The notes under the pieces: generated by a model
Database searches by the model: none
What the model saw: only the letters and a program-made list of their open reading frames with translations
What the model was told of the DNA's origin: nothing
Source of the DNA: Devosia sp. SD17-2
GTDB taxonomy: Bacteria > Pseudomonadota > Alphaproteobacteria > Rhizobiales > Devosiaceae
Direction: 5' to 3'
DNA length: 64,000 nt
Assembly: GCF_029201565.1 (NCBI RefSeq)
Contig: NZ_CP104002.1
Coordinates: 1,939,001-2,003,000 of the forward strand
Part shown: one piece after another, positions 34,222 through 42,821 of the stretch
Position numbering within the stretch: position 1 is the stretch's first letter
Layout: each line of letters begins with the position of its first letter
Position numbers and translations under genes: made by a program

Positions 34222-35031
34222 ATGGCAGTGGTGGTGACCGAGCACGGTAACCGCACCGAAATCATCCAGTGCCCTGAGCTCGCCCCCGGTACGATCGGGC
34301 GGCAAGCACTGCTGGTCTGCGTGTGCCTCGCCGCCACGTGCATTGCCTTGCTCGGAATTGGGGTCATGCTCTGGGGGCAGCAAGCATCTGGCTCGGTTCC
34401 TCCTGCAGAATTCTGGATCGGCGTCGCGATCATGGGCTGTGGCTTCGCGGTCCTGTTCGTCGCAGCTCTGCGGGAGATGTCGAATGCGCTGCCGCGGCGG
34501 ATCACCATTCTGCCGGGTATCATCAGCGTCAGGTTCGCGACCCCGCTGCCCGTTTCGTTCGAGCTTGCCCGAGACAAGAAGGGCGGTCCGGCAGCCGAGG
34601 TGCATCATCGCACCCACAAGAATTATGGTGTGAATGGAAATTCTAGCGGCGGCTACGCAACGATCAGGAGCCGCAAGTCCTCTGTGCGCCTGGGCGGACG
34701 GCTCATCGGGCCGCTGGACAATGAGGATGCCGAGGCCTTGGCGGCTGCTTTGAACGCCGCCCTGCGCAAGGGCGCGTCACCAGATCAGCGCTTCTCCGAT
34801 GTTGTGGTGTATCGAATCCAACAATTCACCCTTGGTTTCGACAACAAGACCGGCGCTCACTACTTGTCGACGCCCATCACCAAGGACGGGCAGCACCACC
34901 TCGCCGAATACGAAGCGTACTTTCGCATCGATCCGGACGAATTCACGCGCTTTCGTGACGATCCGGCCTCCGCGGCAGAGTTCATTGCCACGTGCCGCCG
35001 GAACGGAAATCGCGATCGCCTGATCGATTAG
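34222..35031 (+). CDS. Membrane protein of unknown function with C-terminal soluble domain (269 residues)
   Basis: TATGGAGGTGCGTC precedes the ATG. Two membrane helices (about residues 28-52 and 64-84) are followed by a soluble region with a beta-rich, PH-like pattern (ITILPGIISVRFATPLPVSF, RKSSVRLGGRLIGPLDNEDA). The last part (FRIDPDEFTRFRDDPASAAE) is polar. No signal peptidase site. Not recognised. It is convergent with the anti-sigma gene. Confidence 0.7.
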   Translation: MAVVVTEHGNRTEIIQCPELAPGTIGRQALLVCVCLAATCIALLGIGVMLWGQQASGSVPPAEFWIGVAIMGCGFAVLFVAALREMSNALPRRITILPGIISVRFATPLPVSFELARDKKGGPAAEVHHRTHKNYGVNGNSSGGYATIRSRKSSVRLGGRLIGPLDNEDAEALAAALNAALRKGASPDQRFSDVVVYRIQQFTLGFDNKTGAHYLSTPITKDGQHHLAEYEAYFRIDPDEFTRFRDDPASAAEFIATCRRNGNRDRLID

Positions 35032-35036
35032 CCTGT

Positions 35037-35744
35037 CTAGCCGCCGGAAACCGCTGCTGCGAGGCGCCGCTCGACCTCCGCGGCATCGGCTGCGTCCCAT
35101 ATTTGACGGCTGAGTGCGGCCGACAGTTCAAATCCGAACCTCGTATCGACGAAGGCATCCCAACGCTGCAAATCCCCAAAGCCGGAGCGTACCGCCAGCA
35201 CCTGCTCGCCATCCCACTCCGCCAACACGGCATCGGAGATGCTGACTGTTTCGGCGGCCCCTTTGCGCCCTCCCAGCAATTGCTGTTCGAGTCCCTGCTC
35301 ATCGACATGGTAGAGCGCAAAGCGGTCATCGGCATTGCGCACGCCCAGCCGCAACTCGCCGTTCGTGTAAGGCTCAAGGTCAACGATCATGTCGAGATCG
35401 AGCGGCTGCACGCCTTGGGGCGGGACCATCATCTCGGTGCGAATCGGTCCAGCCTGTACCGGTTCGGGCTCAGGAGCCGGGGGCGTCATCAGGAAGGCCG
35501 GCGAGAGCACGAGGGCCAAAACACAAGCGGTGGAAACGAGTCCGGCTCCAAGAATCGCCTCCATCCAGGTGCGCCCAAAAAAGACGCGCCGCCCCGGCCT
35601 ATGGTTGCCGGGCATCGGCACGGGTTGGCGGGCAAAAAGCTGCTGCGCCGCAGCTATGGTTTCCTTTACGCGGCCGGGCGAGGGCTCCGGAATGCGATCG
35701 GGGGGAAGTCGGCTGAGCGGATCGTGTGACACGGGCCGGTTCAT
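35037..35744 (-). CDS. Putative membrane anti-sigma factor (235 residues)
   Basis: The ATG at 35744 overlaps the stop of the sigma factor gene, the usual arrangement for an ECF sigma and its anti-sigma. About 75 cytoplasmic residues (MNRPVSHDPLSRLPPDRIPE) are followed by one membrane helix (AILGAGLVSTACVLALVLSPAFLM). A periplasmic domain of about 140 residues comes next (DMIVDLEPYTNGELRLGVRN, LAEWDGEQVLAVRSGFGDLQ). No zinc-binding HxxxCxxC motif is present. The role is inferred from position and topology. Confidence 0.7.
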   Translation of the reverse strand: MNRPVSHDPLSRLPPDRIPEPSPGRVKETIAAAQQLFARQPVPMPGNHRPGRRVFFGRTWMEAILGAGLVSTACVLALVLSPAFLMTPPAPEPEPVQAGPIRTEMMVPPQGVQPLDLDMIVDLEPYTNGELRLGVRNADDRFALYHVDEQGLEQQLLGGRKGAAETVSISDAVLAEWDGEQVLAVRSGFGDLQRWDAFVDTRFGFELSAALSRQIWDAADAAEVERRLAAAVSGG

Positions 35745-36304
35745 AGCAGATCCCTCAGTGTCTTGCGCGCATTGTGCAGGTGCCAGGCCACAGTCACCTT
35801 CTTGCATGACATGATGCGAGCAGCCTCTTCCTGGCTGAGCTCTTCCCCGTGCACCAGGATAACGGCGTCGCGCTGCTTTTCGGGGAGGGAGCGCACAACC
35901 GACCAGATGTCCTCGACCGGTCGCTGCGCATCTTGCTCGGCATTCACATGTTCGGACGCCAGGATGGCTGCGCCATCGACCAGCCTCTTGCGGCGCCCCT
36001 GCGCGCGCAGGAAATCGCGAGCCACGTTCATGGTGACCCGGTATAGCCAGCTAGTGAAGCTCGCGCGGTGATCGAAACTGGAGAGGCTCGTGGCGAGCCG
36101 CAGGCACACGGTCTGCGTAACGTCCTCGGCATCGCTCTTGTGACCCAGCACGCGGAAGGCGACTCGGAAGATGAAATGGTATTGCGAAGCGATAAGTCGG
36201 TTGAACGCCTGCTGGTCACCGCGCTGCGACCGGACCACTAATTCATCGACATCCGGGCCGTCAGCTGCCGCCGCTTCCTTTAGCAAGGTAACCTCACTGG
36301 TCAC
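35741..36304 (-). CDS. ECF-family RNA polymerase sigma factor
   Basis: 187 residues from a GTG start. Region 2 spans about residues 30-100 (FNRLIASQYHFIFRVAFRVL, DAEDVTQTVCLRLATSL, FTSWLYRVTMNVARDFLRAQ). Region 4 spans about 130-185 (VVRSLPEKQRDAVILVHGEE, LSQEEAARIMSCKKVTVAWH). It is cotranscribed with the putative anti-sigma gene. Its position inside a 12 kb run of secreted and membrane unknowns suggests that it controls some of them in response to an envelope signal. This is an inference, and I could not identify a shared promoter motif. Confidence 0.9.
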   Translation of the reverse strand: MTSEVTLLKEAAAADGPDVDELVVRSQRGDQQAFNRLIASQYHFIFRVAFRVLGHKSDAEDVTQTVCLRLATSLSSFDHRASFTSWLYRVTMNVARDFLRAQGRRKRLVDGAAILASEHVNAEQDAQRPVEDIWSVVRSLPEKQRDAVILVHGEELSQEEAARIMSCKKVTVAWHLHNARKTLRDLL

Positions 36305-36544
36305 TCGAAAATTCTGTTCACATCGGCGACATCATAACGGAAGTGACCAGCATGCAAACCTACATCGTCGTCCCTCGCAAGGAGAGCCTTCCTCCGCCTC
36401 CGCTTTTGCACACTTTGGGTTCAAGATCGGCATCGGGCTCCCTGCTGCACCAAGAATAGTGCCGTGCCGTTCGTCTCCTATGTAACAGCCCGCAACTAGG
36501 CCTCGCCCACAACGACATTGCCGCCAATCCTGGAGCCAGAACTT

Positions 36545-37489
36545 ATGAAGATCAGGACTTTCCTTGCAGTTTGCTTCTGGGCGGCCAATCTGACCGGCGC
36601 GAGCGGTTTGGTGGCCGCATCGGAGTGGGAGGGCAGCACCAATGCCCTGTGCCGTAGTCTCATCGAGCAACGCGACCATGCGCTGTTTGAGGAGGGCCAG
36701 AAGGCCGCTGTAGCAATCATCAGCGCTGTAGTGCGGTCCGAGAGCCTGCCCGAAGCGGCTGAGAGGCCTCAGCTCATCGATGTCCTTCAGCGTCAGCGGA
36801 ACGATCTGGTGATAACCCATGCAGGCATGGCGGAACGGTCTGCGCAGGAGCCGGAACTGGCTGCGGAGTGGCACCTGTTTCTCGGCATAGGTGCCGGCGA
36901 GATCGATTTGCTTGATAGGCGTATAGAGGCACTCACCTCGGGGCGCTTCGAGCCCCACCGGCTCAAGCGCGATGCAGCAACGGACCCCCAGGTACTGGAG
37001 CAGGCCCTTTTCGCTCTAGGCTTCTTGGGCCGGGATTGCGAGCTGGTCTTCTCGAGCCCCGGGGTGCCGCCTGCTCGGGCCGAGTTCATCAACGCTGCGG
37101 CGCGGGTCTGCGCGCAGATCGTTGATCGCCGTGCCGCGCGTTACTCGTATGACGCCACGATCATCATGCGAGGTGTGCTCGCCCTCAGCGAAGTCGATGG
37201 TGATCGCGCGCCCTTGCTGGCCGCGGCAAAAGCTCTGCACGCCGAGTGGCAGCAAACGGCTGAAGCCTTCAGGACCATCGATACGGCAGCTAAACCGGAC
37301 GCAGCGCTATGGAGAGAGTTCCTGCACCAGCTCGATGCCATTGCTGAAGTACACGCCGCCCGCGTCGCGGCGCTCGAAACCGGCGACCCGGAAGAGCTGG
37401 CGAGCGCCTTCCGCCCCACGCCCTTGCTGAACGTCACGCCTGAGGACCTCGGGCTAAGCCAGACCGACTGCCGGGCGGTGGCATTCTGA
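36545..37489 (+). CDS. Secreted helical protein of unknown function (314 residues)
   Basis: The signal peptide is MKIRTFLAVCFWAANLTGASGLVAA-SE (start at 36545 rather than 36518). The mature protein is strongly helical and Ala/Leu/Glu-rich, with the segments LCRSLIEQRDHALFEEGQKA and AAKALHAEWQQTAEAFRTID. Cysteines occur in NALCRS, GRDCELVF, ARVCAQ and TDCRAV. It is divergent from the sigma factor gene, with 240 bases between them. That gap holds a 35-codon frame (36351-36458) that may or may not be real. No family recognised. Confidence 0.72.
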   Translation: MKIRTFLAVCFWAANLTGASGLVAASEWEGSTNALCRSLIEQRDHALFEEGQKAAVAIISAVVRSESLPEAAERPQLIDVLQRQRNDLVITHAGMAERSAQEPELAAEWHLFLGIGAGEIDLLDRRIEALTSGRFEPHRLKRDAATDPQVLEQALFALGFLGRDCELVFSSPGVPPARAEFINAAARVCAQIVDRRAARYSYDATIIMRGVLALSEVDGDRAPLLAAAKALHAEWQQTAEAFRTIDTAAKPDAALWREFLHQLDAIAEVHAARVAALETGDPEELASAFRPTPLLNVTPEDLGLSQTDCRAVAF

Positions 37490-37508
37490 TGCTGCTAGGA
37501 GAGCAAGA

Positions 37509-38185
37509 ATGGCTGGCTGGTTCCGCTTGAAAGGTCTCAGGGCACTCATCTCAATAATCCTCCTGTGCTTTCTTGTAGGACTGGTATTCGAGATGTTGCC
37601 CCCGGCGCCCGCCACCAGTGCTCCATTGCCTGCGACGCAGGAGGGTCTCGACGCCGAATTGCCCAAGGCCGTCCTCCGGGAAAACTTGGCGGAAGTTGAG
37701 GCTTTGCTGGCTGCCGGCGCGGATCCGCATTGGATAGACCCCAGCGGCAAGACGGCCGTCCACCGCGCCGCTTTTGCCGACAATCTGAAGCTGCTCGAGA
37801 TCATGATTGCGCACGGCGCTGATCCCAATGTACTCGACCTGACCGTGTCGACCCTGATTGACGACGCCCTGCTGTCGCGGTATTATCCTGTTGAGAAGCT
37901 CGAAATGTTGTTGGCGGCCGTTGCGGACCCGAACGCCACGGGTCCGAATGGCGACACACCGCTGATCACCGCTGCCCGCGTCAACAATGGCCGGGCCATC
38001 CTGATCCTCCTGGAGGCTGGTGCCTCTCCTCACGCCAGGACGACAACGGGCGGGACCTTCCAAGGCTTTTATTTCGGCTACAACACCGCCATCCTCAGTG
38101 AGCGTGGCTTGGCGCACGCCGGGACGTCGTCCGCTGGCTAAAGGGGCACGGCATTCCCCTGGAAGCCGGGGTCACGGCGGAATAG
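37509..38185 (+). pseudogene. Membrane-anchored ankyrin-repeat protein with a 3' frameshift
   Basis: One N-terminal membrane helix (LISIILLCFLVGLVFEM) is followed by ankyrin repeats at about residues 50-80, 80-112 and 145-175 (AVLRENLAEVEALLAAGADP, GDTPLITAARVNNGRAILIL). The present frame stops at 38141 after AHAGTSSAG. A neighbouring frame from about 38118 reads RRDVVRWLKGHGIPLEAGVT and stops at 38183, an obvious ankyrin-type C-terminus. A single lost base near 38118 explains it. Ankyrin repeats mediate protein binding, here probably in the periplasm. The truncated product may still fold. Confidence 0.72.
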
Positions 38186-38313
38186 CTGAGGTGCCTTGGG
38201 TACACGCTAGGTGTCGTATGCGAGTCCCGCAAGATCACAGCCGGGAGGTGAGCTACCGACCCATTTCCGCGTTCAATCCACTCCATCGTCTGCCCGAAAG
38301 CAGAACCAGCGGA

Positions 38314-38745
38314 TCATTGAAGAAGCTGAAGGCCCAGTTGCAGCCGCTCAATGGCGGCATTGTAGGTGGTCTTCATCGCCAGAGCAGCCGCCTGTTCGTA
38401 GGCGATGTATTCGGGTGTGGAGATCGCCGCGATATAGGCACCGCGTGAGTGTGGGGGGAACTGACCGAGGATTGCTGCAAAGATCAGGAACGTATTTTCC
38501 CCATAGGTTTCGGAAAGGCCGATCTGCCTATGCTCTTCCATCCACGCATTGGCGTTATCAGCACCGACATAGGGTTCGGCAGCCAAATACATGGCCTGCA
38601 GGTAACCCTCCACCAACGCTTCGGCGACATCCGGCGTGCCGTATTGTTCAAACAGGCCCATGGCGGTGTCGACAAGCTCTGCTGGCAGGCTTGCCACCTC
38701 TGCTTGTAGCGCCGCCCGCTGTTCAGGATCGTCCAATTGCAGTGC
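38314..38745 (-). pseudogene. Hypothetical protein fragment, 5' end replaced by an IS3 remnant
   Basis: The frame contains a coherent helical protein (DPEQRAALQAEVASLPAELV, TAMGLFEQYGTPDVAEALVE, PEYIAYEQAAALAMKTTYNA) but lacks its own start. Upstream it runs into the first codons of an IS3 transposase (38815-38745). The open frame from 38772 is thus chimeric. About 140 native residues remain. Family not recognised. Confidence 0.55.
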
Positions 38746-39260
38746 GTTTTGTGGGCAGGTGCGACTGCTCAACCAGATTGATGATCTCGAGCTTTTCGGA
38801 TGCGGGATATCTCATTCTGGCTCGTCCCCATCCGCGATCATGCTTTTTTTAAGCAGACGGTTTTCCAGCGTCAGGTCGGCAACGCATTCCTTGAGCGCAC
38901 CAGCCTCTCGGCGCAGATCCTTGACCTCATCACTGGTCGCAGCACGAGCAGTATCGCCCGCCAGTCGGCGCTTGCCGGCTTCCATGAACTCTTTCGACCA
39001 AGTGTAATACAGGCTCTGCGCGATGCCTTCCTTGCGGCACAGTTCGGCAATGCTGTCTTCGCCGCGCAGACCATCGAGAACGATCCGGATCTTGTCTTCA
39101 GCTGAAAAGTGCCGTCGGGTCGCCCGGCGAATGTCCTTCACCACCTGCTCGGCAGGCTTTTTGGTGCTCGGGGATTTAGCAGTCATCTTGGTTCCTTCGT
39201 CAGACGACGAGACCAAAACACTCCTTAAAGCTCAACCCTGAATCTGTGCCATGGGCGCTG
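38745..39260 (-). mobile_element. IS3-family remnant (OrfA complete, OrfB first 20-odd codons only)
   Basis: OrfA is intact. OrfB begins MRYPASEKLEIINLVEQSHL at 38815, overlaps the OrfA stop (ATGA), and is cut after about 24 codons near 38745. The leader before OrfA (39217-39247) is clearly related to the leader of the second remnant at 50310-50365, sharing a TTAAGGAG core followed by TGGTCTCGTC. The rest of the element is gone. Confidence 0.8.
38812..39216 (-). CDS. IS3-family transposase OrfA
   Basis: About 124-134 residues, depending on which ATG is used. An N-terminal Lys-rich stretch is followed by the HTH (RHFSAEDKIRIVLDGLRGED, SIAELCRKEGIAQSLYYTWS) and a leucine-zipper-like end (LKECVADLTLENRLLKKSM). 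It is about 90 percent identical by eye to the OrfA at 50366-50740. Without OrfB it cannot transpose the element. Confidence 0.88.
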   Translation of the reverse strand: MVSSSDEGTKMTAKSPSTKKPAEQVVKDIRRATRRHFSAEDKIRIVLDGLRGEDSIAELCRKEGIAQSLYYTWSKEFMEAGKRRLAGDTARAATSDEVKDLRREAGALKECVADLTLENRLLKKSMIADGDEPE

Positions 39261-39261
39261 A

Positions 39262-39585
<324 letters not shown>

Positions 39586-39683
39586 TCACCCGCCACTTCC
39601 ACCGCTGCCAAACTGGGGATTTTTAAACGCCCACTTTTGCGGAAACTTCGGCGCCCGTTGACACTTCGCAACAAAAGAGAACC

Positions 39684-39797
39684 TCATATCGAGTCCCTGG
39701 CGAAGTAGGCCGCGGCTTTTTTTAGGATATCACGCTCCGCCTTGAGCTTGGCGACCTCGCGGCGCAGCTTCTCGATCTCGAGCTGCTCGGGCTTCAT
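39684..39797 (-). pseudogene. 3' fragment of an IS3-type OrfA, cut by the IS66 element
   Basis: Reads MKPEQLEIEKLRREVAKLKA and then ERDILKKAAAYFARDSI before the stop at 39684, the leucine-zipper end of an IS3-family OrfA. It is interrupted immediately upstream, at 39798/39799, by the GTAAGCGG terminus of the IS66 element. It differs from the other IS3 elements in the window. Confidence 0.8.
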
Positions 39798-39882
39798 CGT
39801 AAGCGGTGTTCCGTCCCCACCTTCCGTCCTTTCGTCGGCCGTGAGATCCCGCATGTGTTGATGTCAGTGCGGGAGTTTCTCC

Positions 39883-40275
39883 ATGGACGCTCCATTGGAG
39901 CTTCTCACAAGTGGCGGGAGACGGCGGCGCAATCGGCAGTGGCCCGATGAGGTGAAGGCGCGGATTGTCTCCGAAACGCTTCGTCCAGGGGCGACCGTTG
40001 GTGAAGTTGCGGCGCGGCATGGTCTGAAGGCCAACCATGTCTGCTCTTGGCGAACCCTTGCGCGGAACGGGAAGCTGGTGCTGCCGGCGCCAGAAGATGC
40101 GGTAGAGTTTGCGACGCTGATGGTCGCTCCGGTTGTTGGGGATGTGACGTCAGCGGAGCCGGTGGCGTCGGCTGGGCCGGAGGTCGTGGTGGGTTCGGTG
40201 GCCATTCGGCTGGAGCCAGGCGCTTCGGCGGCCCGGATTGCCTCGGTGGTCCACGCGCTGCTGGCGGCCTCATGA
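39883..40275 (+). CDS. tnpA: IS66 accessory protein TnpA
   Basis: 130 residues. The N-terminal HTH segment (RQWPDEVKARIVSETLRPGA, TVGEVAARHGLKANHVCSWR) is typical of the IS66 OrfA. The C-terminal half is variable. Its stop overlaps the ATG of TnpB (ATGA). Confidence 0.9.
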   Translation: MDAPLELLTSGGRRRRNRQWPDEVKARIVSETLRPGATVGEVAARHGLKANHVCSWRTLARNGKLVLPAPEDAVEFATLMVAPVVGDVTSAEPVASAGPEVVVGSVAIRLEPGASAARIASVVHALLAAS

Positions 40276-40625
40276 TCTTTCCTTCCAACCGAGTGCGGAT
40301 CATGGTGGCGACCAAGCCGATCGACTTCCGCAAAGGCCACGACAGTCTGGCGGCGCTGGTCAAGAATGTGTTGCACGAGGACCCGTTCACCGGCACGGTC
40401 TTTGTGTTCCGCGCCAAAAAGACCGATCGGCTAAAGTTGCTCTACTGGGATGGCACGGGCTTGGTCATGGCCTACAAGCGACTTGAAGAGCACAGCTTTA
40501 GCTGGCCTGCGGTGACGGATGGGGTGATGACGTTGAGCCATGCGCAGTTCGAGACGCTGTTCTCTGGGCTCGACTGGCGGCGGGTTCGGGCAGTGGAAGC
40601 GCGGGCCCCAGAAGCGGTCGAATAA
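40272..40625 (+). CDS. tnpB: IS66 accessory protein TnpB
   Basis: 117 residues with the diagnostic IS66 Orf2 segments VRIMVATKPIDFRKGHDSLA, FTGTVFVFRAKKTDRLKLLYWD and GLVMAYKRLEEHSFSWP. The start at 40272 (MIFPSNRVRIM) is coupled to TnpA; the longer open frame back to 40047 is a shadow. Confidence 0.92.
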   Translation: MIFPSNRVRIMVATKPIDFRKGHDSLAALVKNVLHEDPFTGTVFVFRAKKTDRLKLLYWDGTGLVMAYKRLEEHSFSWPAVTDGVMTLSHAQFETLFSGLDWRRVRAVEARAPEAVE

Positions 40626-40694
40626 CTGCGGCAGGATGACTCAGGGCCTGTCTTTCTGCGGGATCGGCGGCGCCTGATCTGGTAGATTCTGGTC

Positions 40695-41694
40695 ATGCTC
40701 AATGCCGCCGAACTTCCTGACGATATTGCCGCCCTCAAGGCGATGCTGATCGCCGCGGAGGTGCGTGATCAGCGCAAGGATGAGCGGATCGCCCAACTGG
40801 AAAAGCTGGTCGCTGCGTTCAAGCAGGCAGCCTTCGGGCGTCGATCGGAAAAGAGCGACCCAGACCAGTTCGAGCTGGCGCTGGAGGATCTGGAAACGGC
40901 AATCGCGGTTGTCCAGGCCGAGGAGGACGCCGAGGACCGATCGGCCCGGCGGCCGGCCAAACCCCGCAGCGCCAATCGTGGTTCGCTCCCCAAGCACCTG
41001 CCGCGGATCGAGGAGATCATCGAGCCCCAAAGCCTGGTCTGTGGCTGCGGCGGTTGCCTGCACCGCATTGGCGAGGACGTCTCCGAGCGGCTCGACGTGA
41101 TCCCTGCCCAGTTCCGCGTGATCGTGACCCGTCGCCCTAAATATGCCTGCCGGTTCTGCACGGACGGCGTGGTGCAAGCCCCGGCGCCCGGACGGTTGAT
41201 CCCGGGCGGGCTGCCAACCGAGGCCATGGTCGCTCATGTCCTGGTCAGCAAGTACGCCGATCACCTGCCGTTGTATCGCCAGGCCCAGATCTTTAGCCGT
41301 CAGGGTGTTGATCTGGACCGTTCAACCCTCGCCGACTGGGTTGGTCGGGCCGCCTTCGAGCTGCGCCCGGTCTATGATGCCCTGCTGGCGGATCTGAAGC
41401 GGTCATCAAAGCTGTTCATGGACGAAACTCGCGCGCCGGTGCTCGATCCCGGTACCCGAAAAACCAAGACCGGTTACTTCTGGGCTCTAGCCCGCGATGA
41501 TCGGCCCTGGAGTGGCACCGCGCCACCCGGTGTTGCCTTCACCTACGCGCCCGGCCGAGGCGGCCTTCATGCCGAACGGATCTTGCAGGGCTTTGGCGGC
41601 ATCCTGCAGGTGGATGGCTATGCCGGCTATAATCGGCTGATCGCGCCTGGACGCGTCGGTTCGAATATCAGGCTCGCCTATTGCTGGGCCCACC
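40695..41694 (+). pseudogene. tnpC: IS66 transposase TnpC, C-terminally truncated
   Basis: An N-terminal leucine-zipper region (about residues 1-60), a zinc-finger-like region (SLVCGCGGCLHRIGEDVSER, KYACRFCTDG) and the start of the DDE domain (LFMDETRAPVLDPG with the first Asp, then ILQVDGYAGYNRL with the second) are present. The native sequence ends at RLAYCWAH, about residue 333. After it the frame reads through the nqrD and nqrE region to 42821, which is not transposase. The catalytic Glu is lost. Confidence 0.88.
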
Positions 41695-42213
41695 GGTGTC
41701 ATCGTTTGCGCCGCAGCAATCATCAGCCTGCTGCGCAATCATCTGCCGTCCTCAATCCGGCTTATCATGCAGATCATCATCATCGCTTCGCTGGTGATCG
41801 TCGTGGACCAGTTGCTGCAAGCCTATTTCTACGAGATGAGCCAGCGCCTCTCGGTGTTTGTCAGCCTGATCGCCACCAATTGCGTGGTCCTGGGCCGCAC
41901 CGAGTCTTTTGCCCTGCACAACCGGCCTTTTCCCTCAATGGCCGACGCGCTGGGCAACGGTCTGGGCTATTCGCTCGTCCTCATCATTCTCGGCAGCCTG
42001 CGCGAGCTGTTCGGCCGGGGCACACTGCTGGGCTACGAGGTCCTGCCCACGGTGGAGCAGGGCGGCTGGTTCGAGCCGCTCAACCTGATGCTGCTGGCGC
42101 CCAGCGCGTTCTTTTTGCTCGGCGGCCTCGTTTGGGCCATTCGGAGCTGGCGGAGCGAGCAGGTCGAAGTGTCCGAATTCGGCCTCACCCGGGTCAAGGA
42201 TCCCGGACCATGA
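41695..42213 (+). pseudogene. nqrD: Na+-translocating NADH:quinone reductase subunit D, 5'-truncated
   Basis: From 41695 the frame reads GVIVCAAAIISLLRNHLPSS and then IRLIMQIIIIASLVIVVDQL, NCVVLGRTESFALHNRPFPS, ADALGNGLGYSLVLIILGSL, all strongly NqrD. About 172 of roughly 210-220 residues remain, so the first 40-50, including the first helix, have been replaced by the IS66 fragment. No start codon with a ribosome binding site lies at the junction; an ATG at 41767 is internal. NqrD is a membrane subunit of the Na+ pump that also carries iron ligands. Confidence 0.88.
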
Positions 42214-42821
42214 ACGAGTTTGCCAGCCTGTTCATCCGGTCCGCCTTTGTCGAGAACATGCCGCTCACCCTGTTCCTTGGCCTGTGCACATTTCTCGCCC
42301 TGTCGCGGCGGCCCGGCACCGCGGTTGGCTTGGGCATTGCCGTTATTGCCGTTATGGGGGTCACCGTCCCCGTCAATCATCTGCTTTATCAGTTTGTGCT
42401 GGCACCAGGTGCCTGGACCTGGGCAGGATTGCCGGACCTCGATCTCAGCTATCTTCGGCTGCTGACATTCATCGGTGTTGTATCTGCGGCCGTGCAACTG
42501 GTGGAGATGGTGCTCGACCGCTACCTGCCGGCGCTGTTCACCACCTTCGGGGTGTTCCTCTCTCTGCTGGCCGTGCATTGCGCCATTCTTGGCGGCAGCC
42601 TTTTCATGGCCGACAGGAACTACAACCTGGCCGAGAGCGCCGTGTTCGGGCTCGGCTCCGGCACCGGGTTCGCCGTCGCGGTGATCATGCTGTCAGCGAT
42701 CCGCCGGCGCCTCGTTTATGCCGACTTGCCCGCAGGGCTGCAGGGCCTGGGTATTGCCTTTATACTCACTGGTATGATGTCGCTGGGCTTTTCCACCTTT
42801 GCCCAGGTGGCGCTGCCATGA
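42210..42821 (+). CDS. nqrE: Na+-translocating NADH:quinone reductase subunit E
   Basis: 203 residues with six predicted helices. The segments FIRSAFVENMPLTLFLGLCT, VHCAILGGSLFMADRNYNLA and ESAVFGLGSGTGFAVAVIML are diagnostic for NqrE, and each carries a conserved Cys or the surrounding pattern. The ATG overlaps the nqrD stop (ATGA). The gene is intact, but its partner subunits A, B and C are not in the window. Confidence 0.92.
   Translation: MNEFASLFIRSAFVENMPLTLFLGLCTFLALSRRPGTAVGLGIAVIAVMGVTVPVNHLLYQFVLAPGAWTWAGLPDLDLSYLRLLTFIGVVSAAVQLVEMVLDRYLPALFTTFGVFLSLLAVHCAILGGSLFMADRNYNLAESAVFGLGSGTGFAVAVIMLSAIRRRLVYADLPAGLQGLGIAFILTGMMSLGFSTFAQVALP

Larger units (their letters stand above)
39799..41694 (+). 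mobile_element. IS66-family element, right end deleted
   Basis: The left terminus GTAAGCGG at 39799 is the usual IS66 end. TnpA, TnpB and TnpC follow in the standard order. TnpC breaks off near 41694, where the sequence changes to nqrD. The right inverted repeat is absent, so the element is a deleted remnant that has fused to the nqr operon. Confidence 0.85.

Noticed and set aside
36351..36458. 35-codon frame in the sigma-factor promoter region
   Set aside because: It has a start but no ribosome binding site and a low-complexity Pro stretch; it is probably chance.
40695..42821. A 708-codon open frame could be read as a transposase-NqrE fusion protein
   Set aside because: The middle 170 codons are nqrD sequence in the wrong frame; TnpC sequence ends at RLAYCWAH and NqrE has its own coupled start at 42210.
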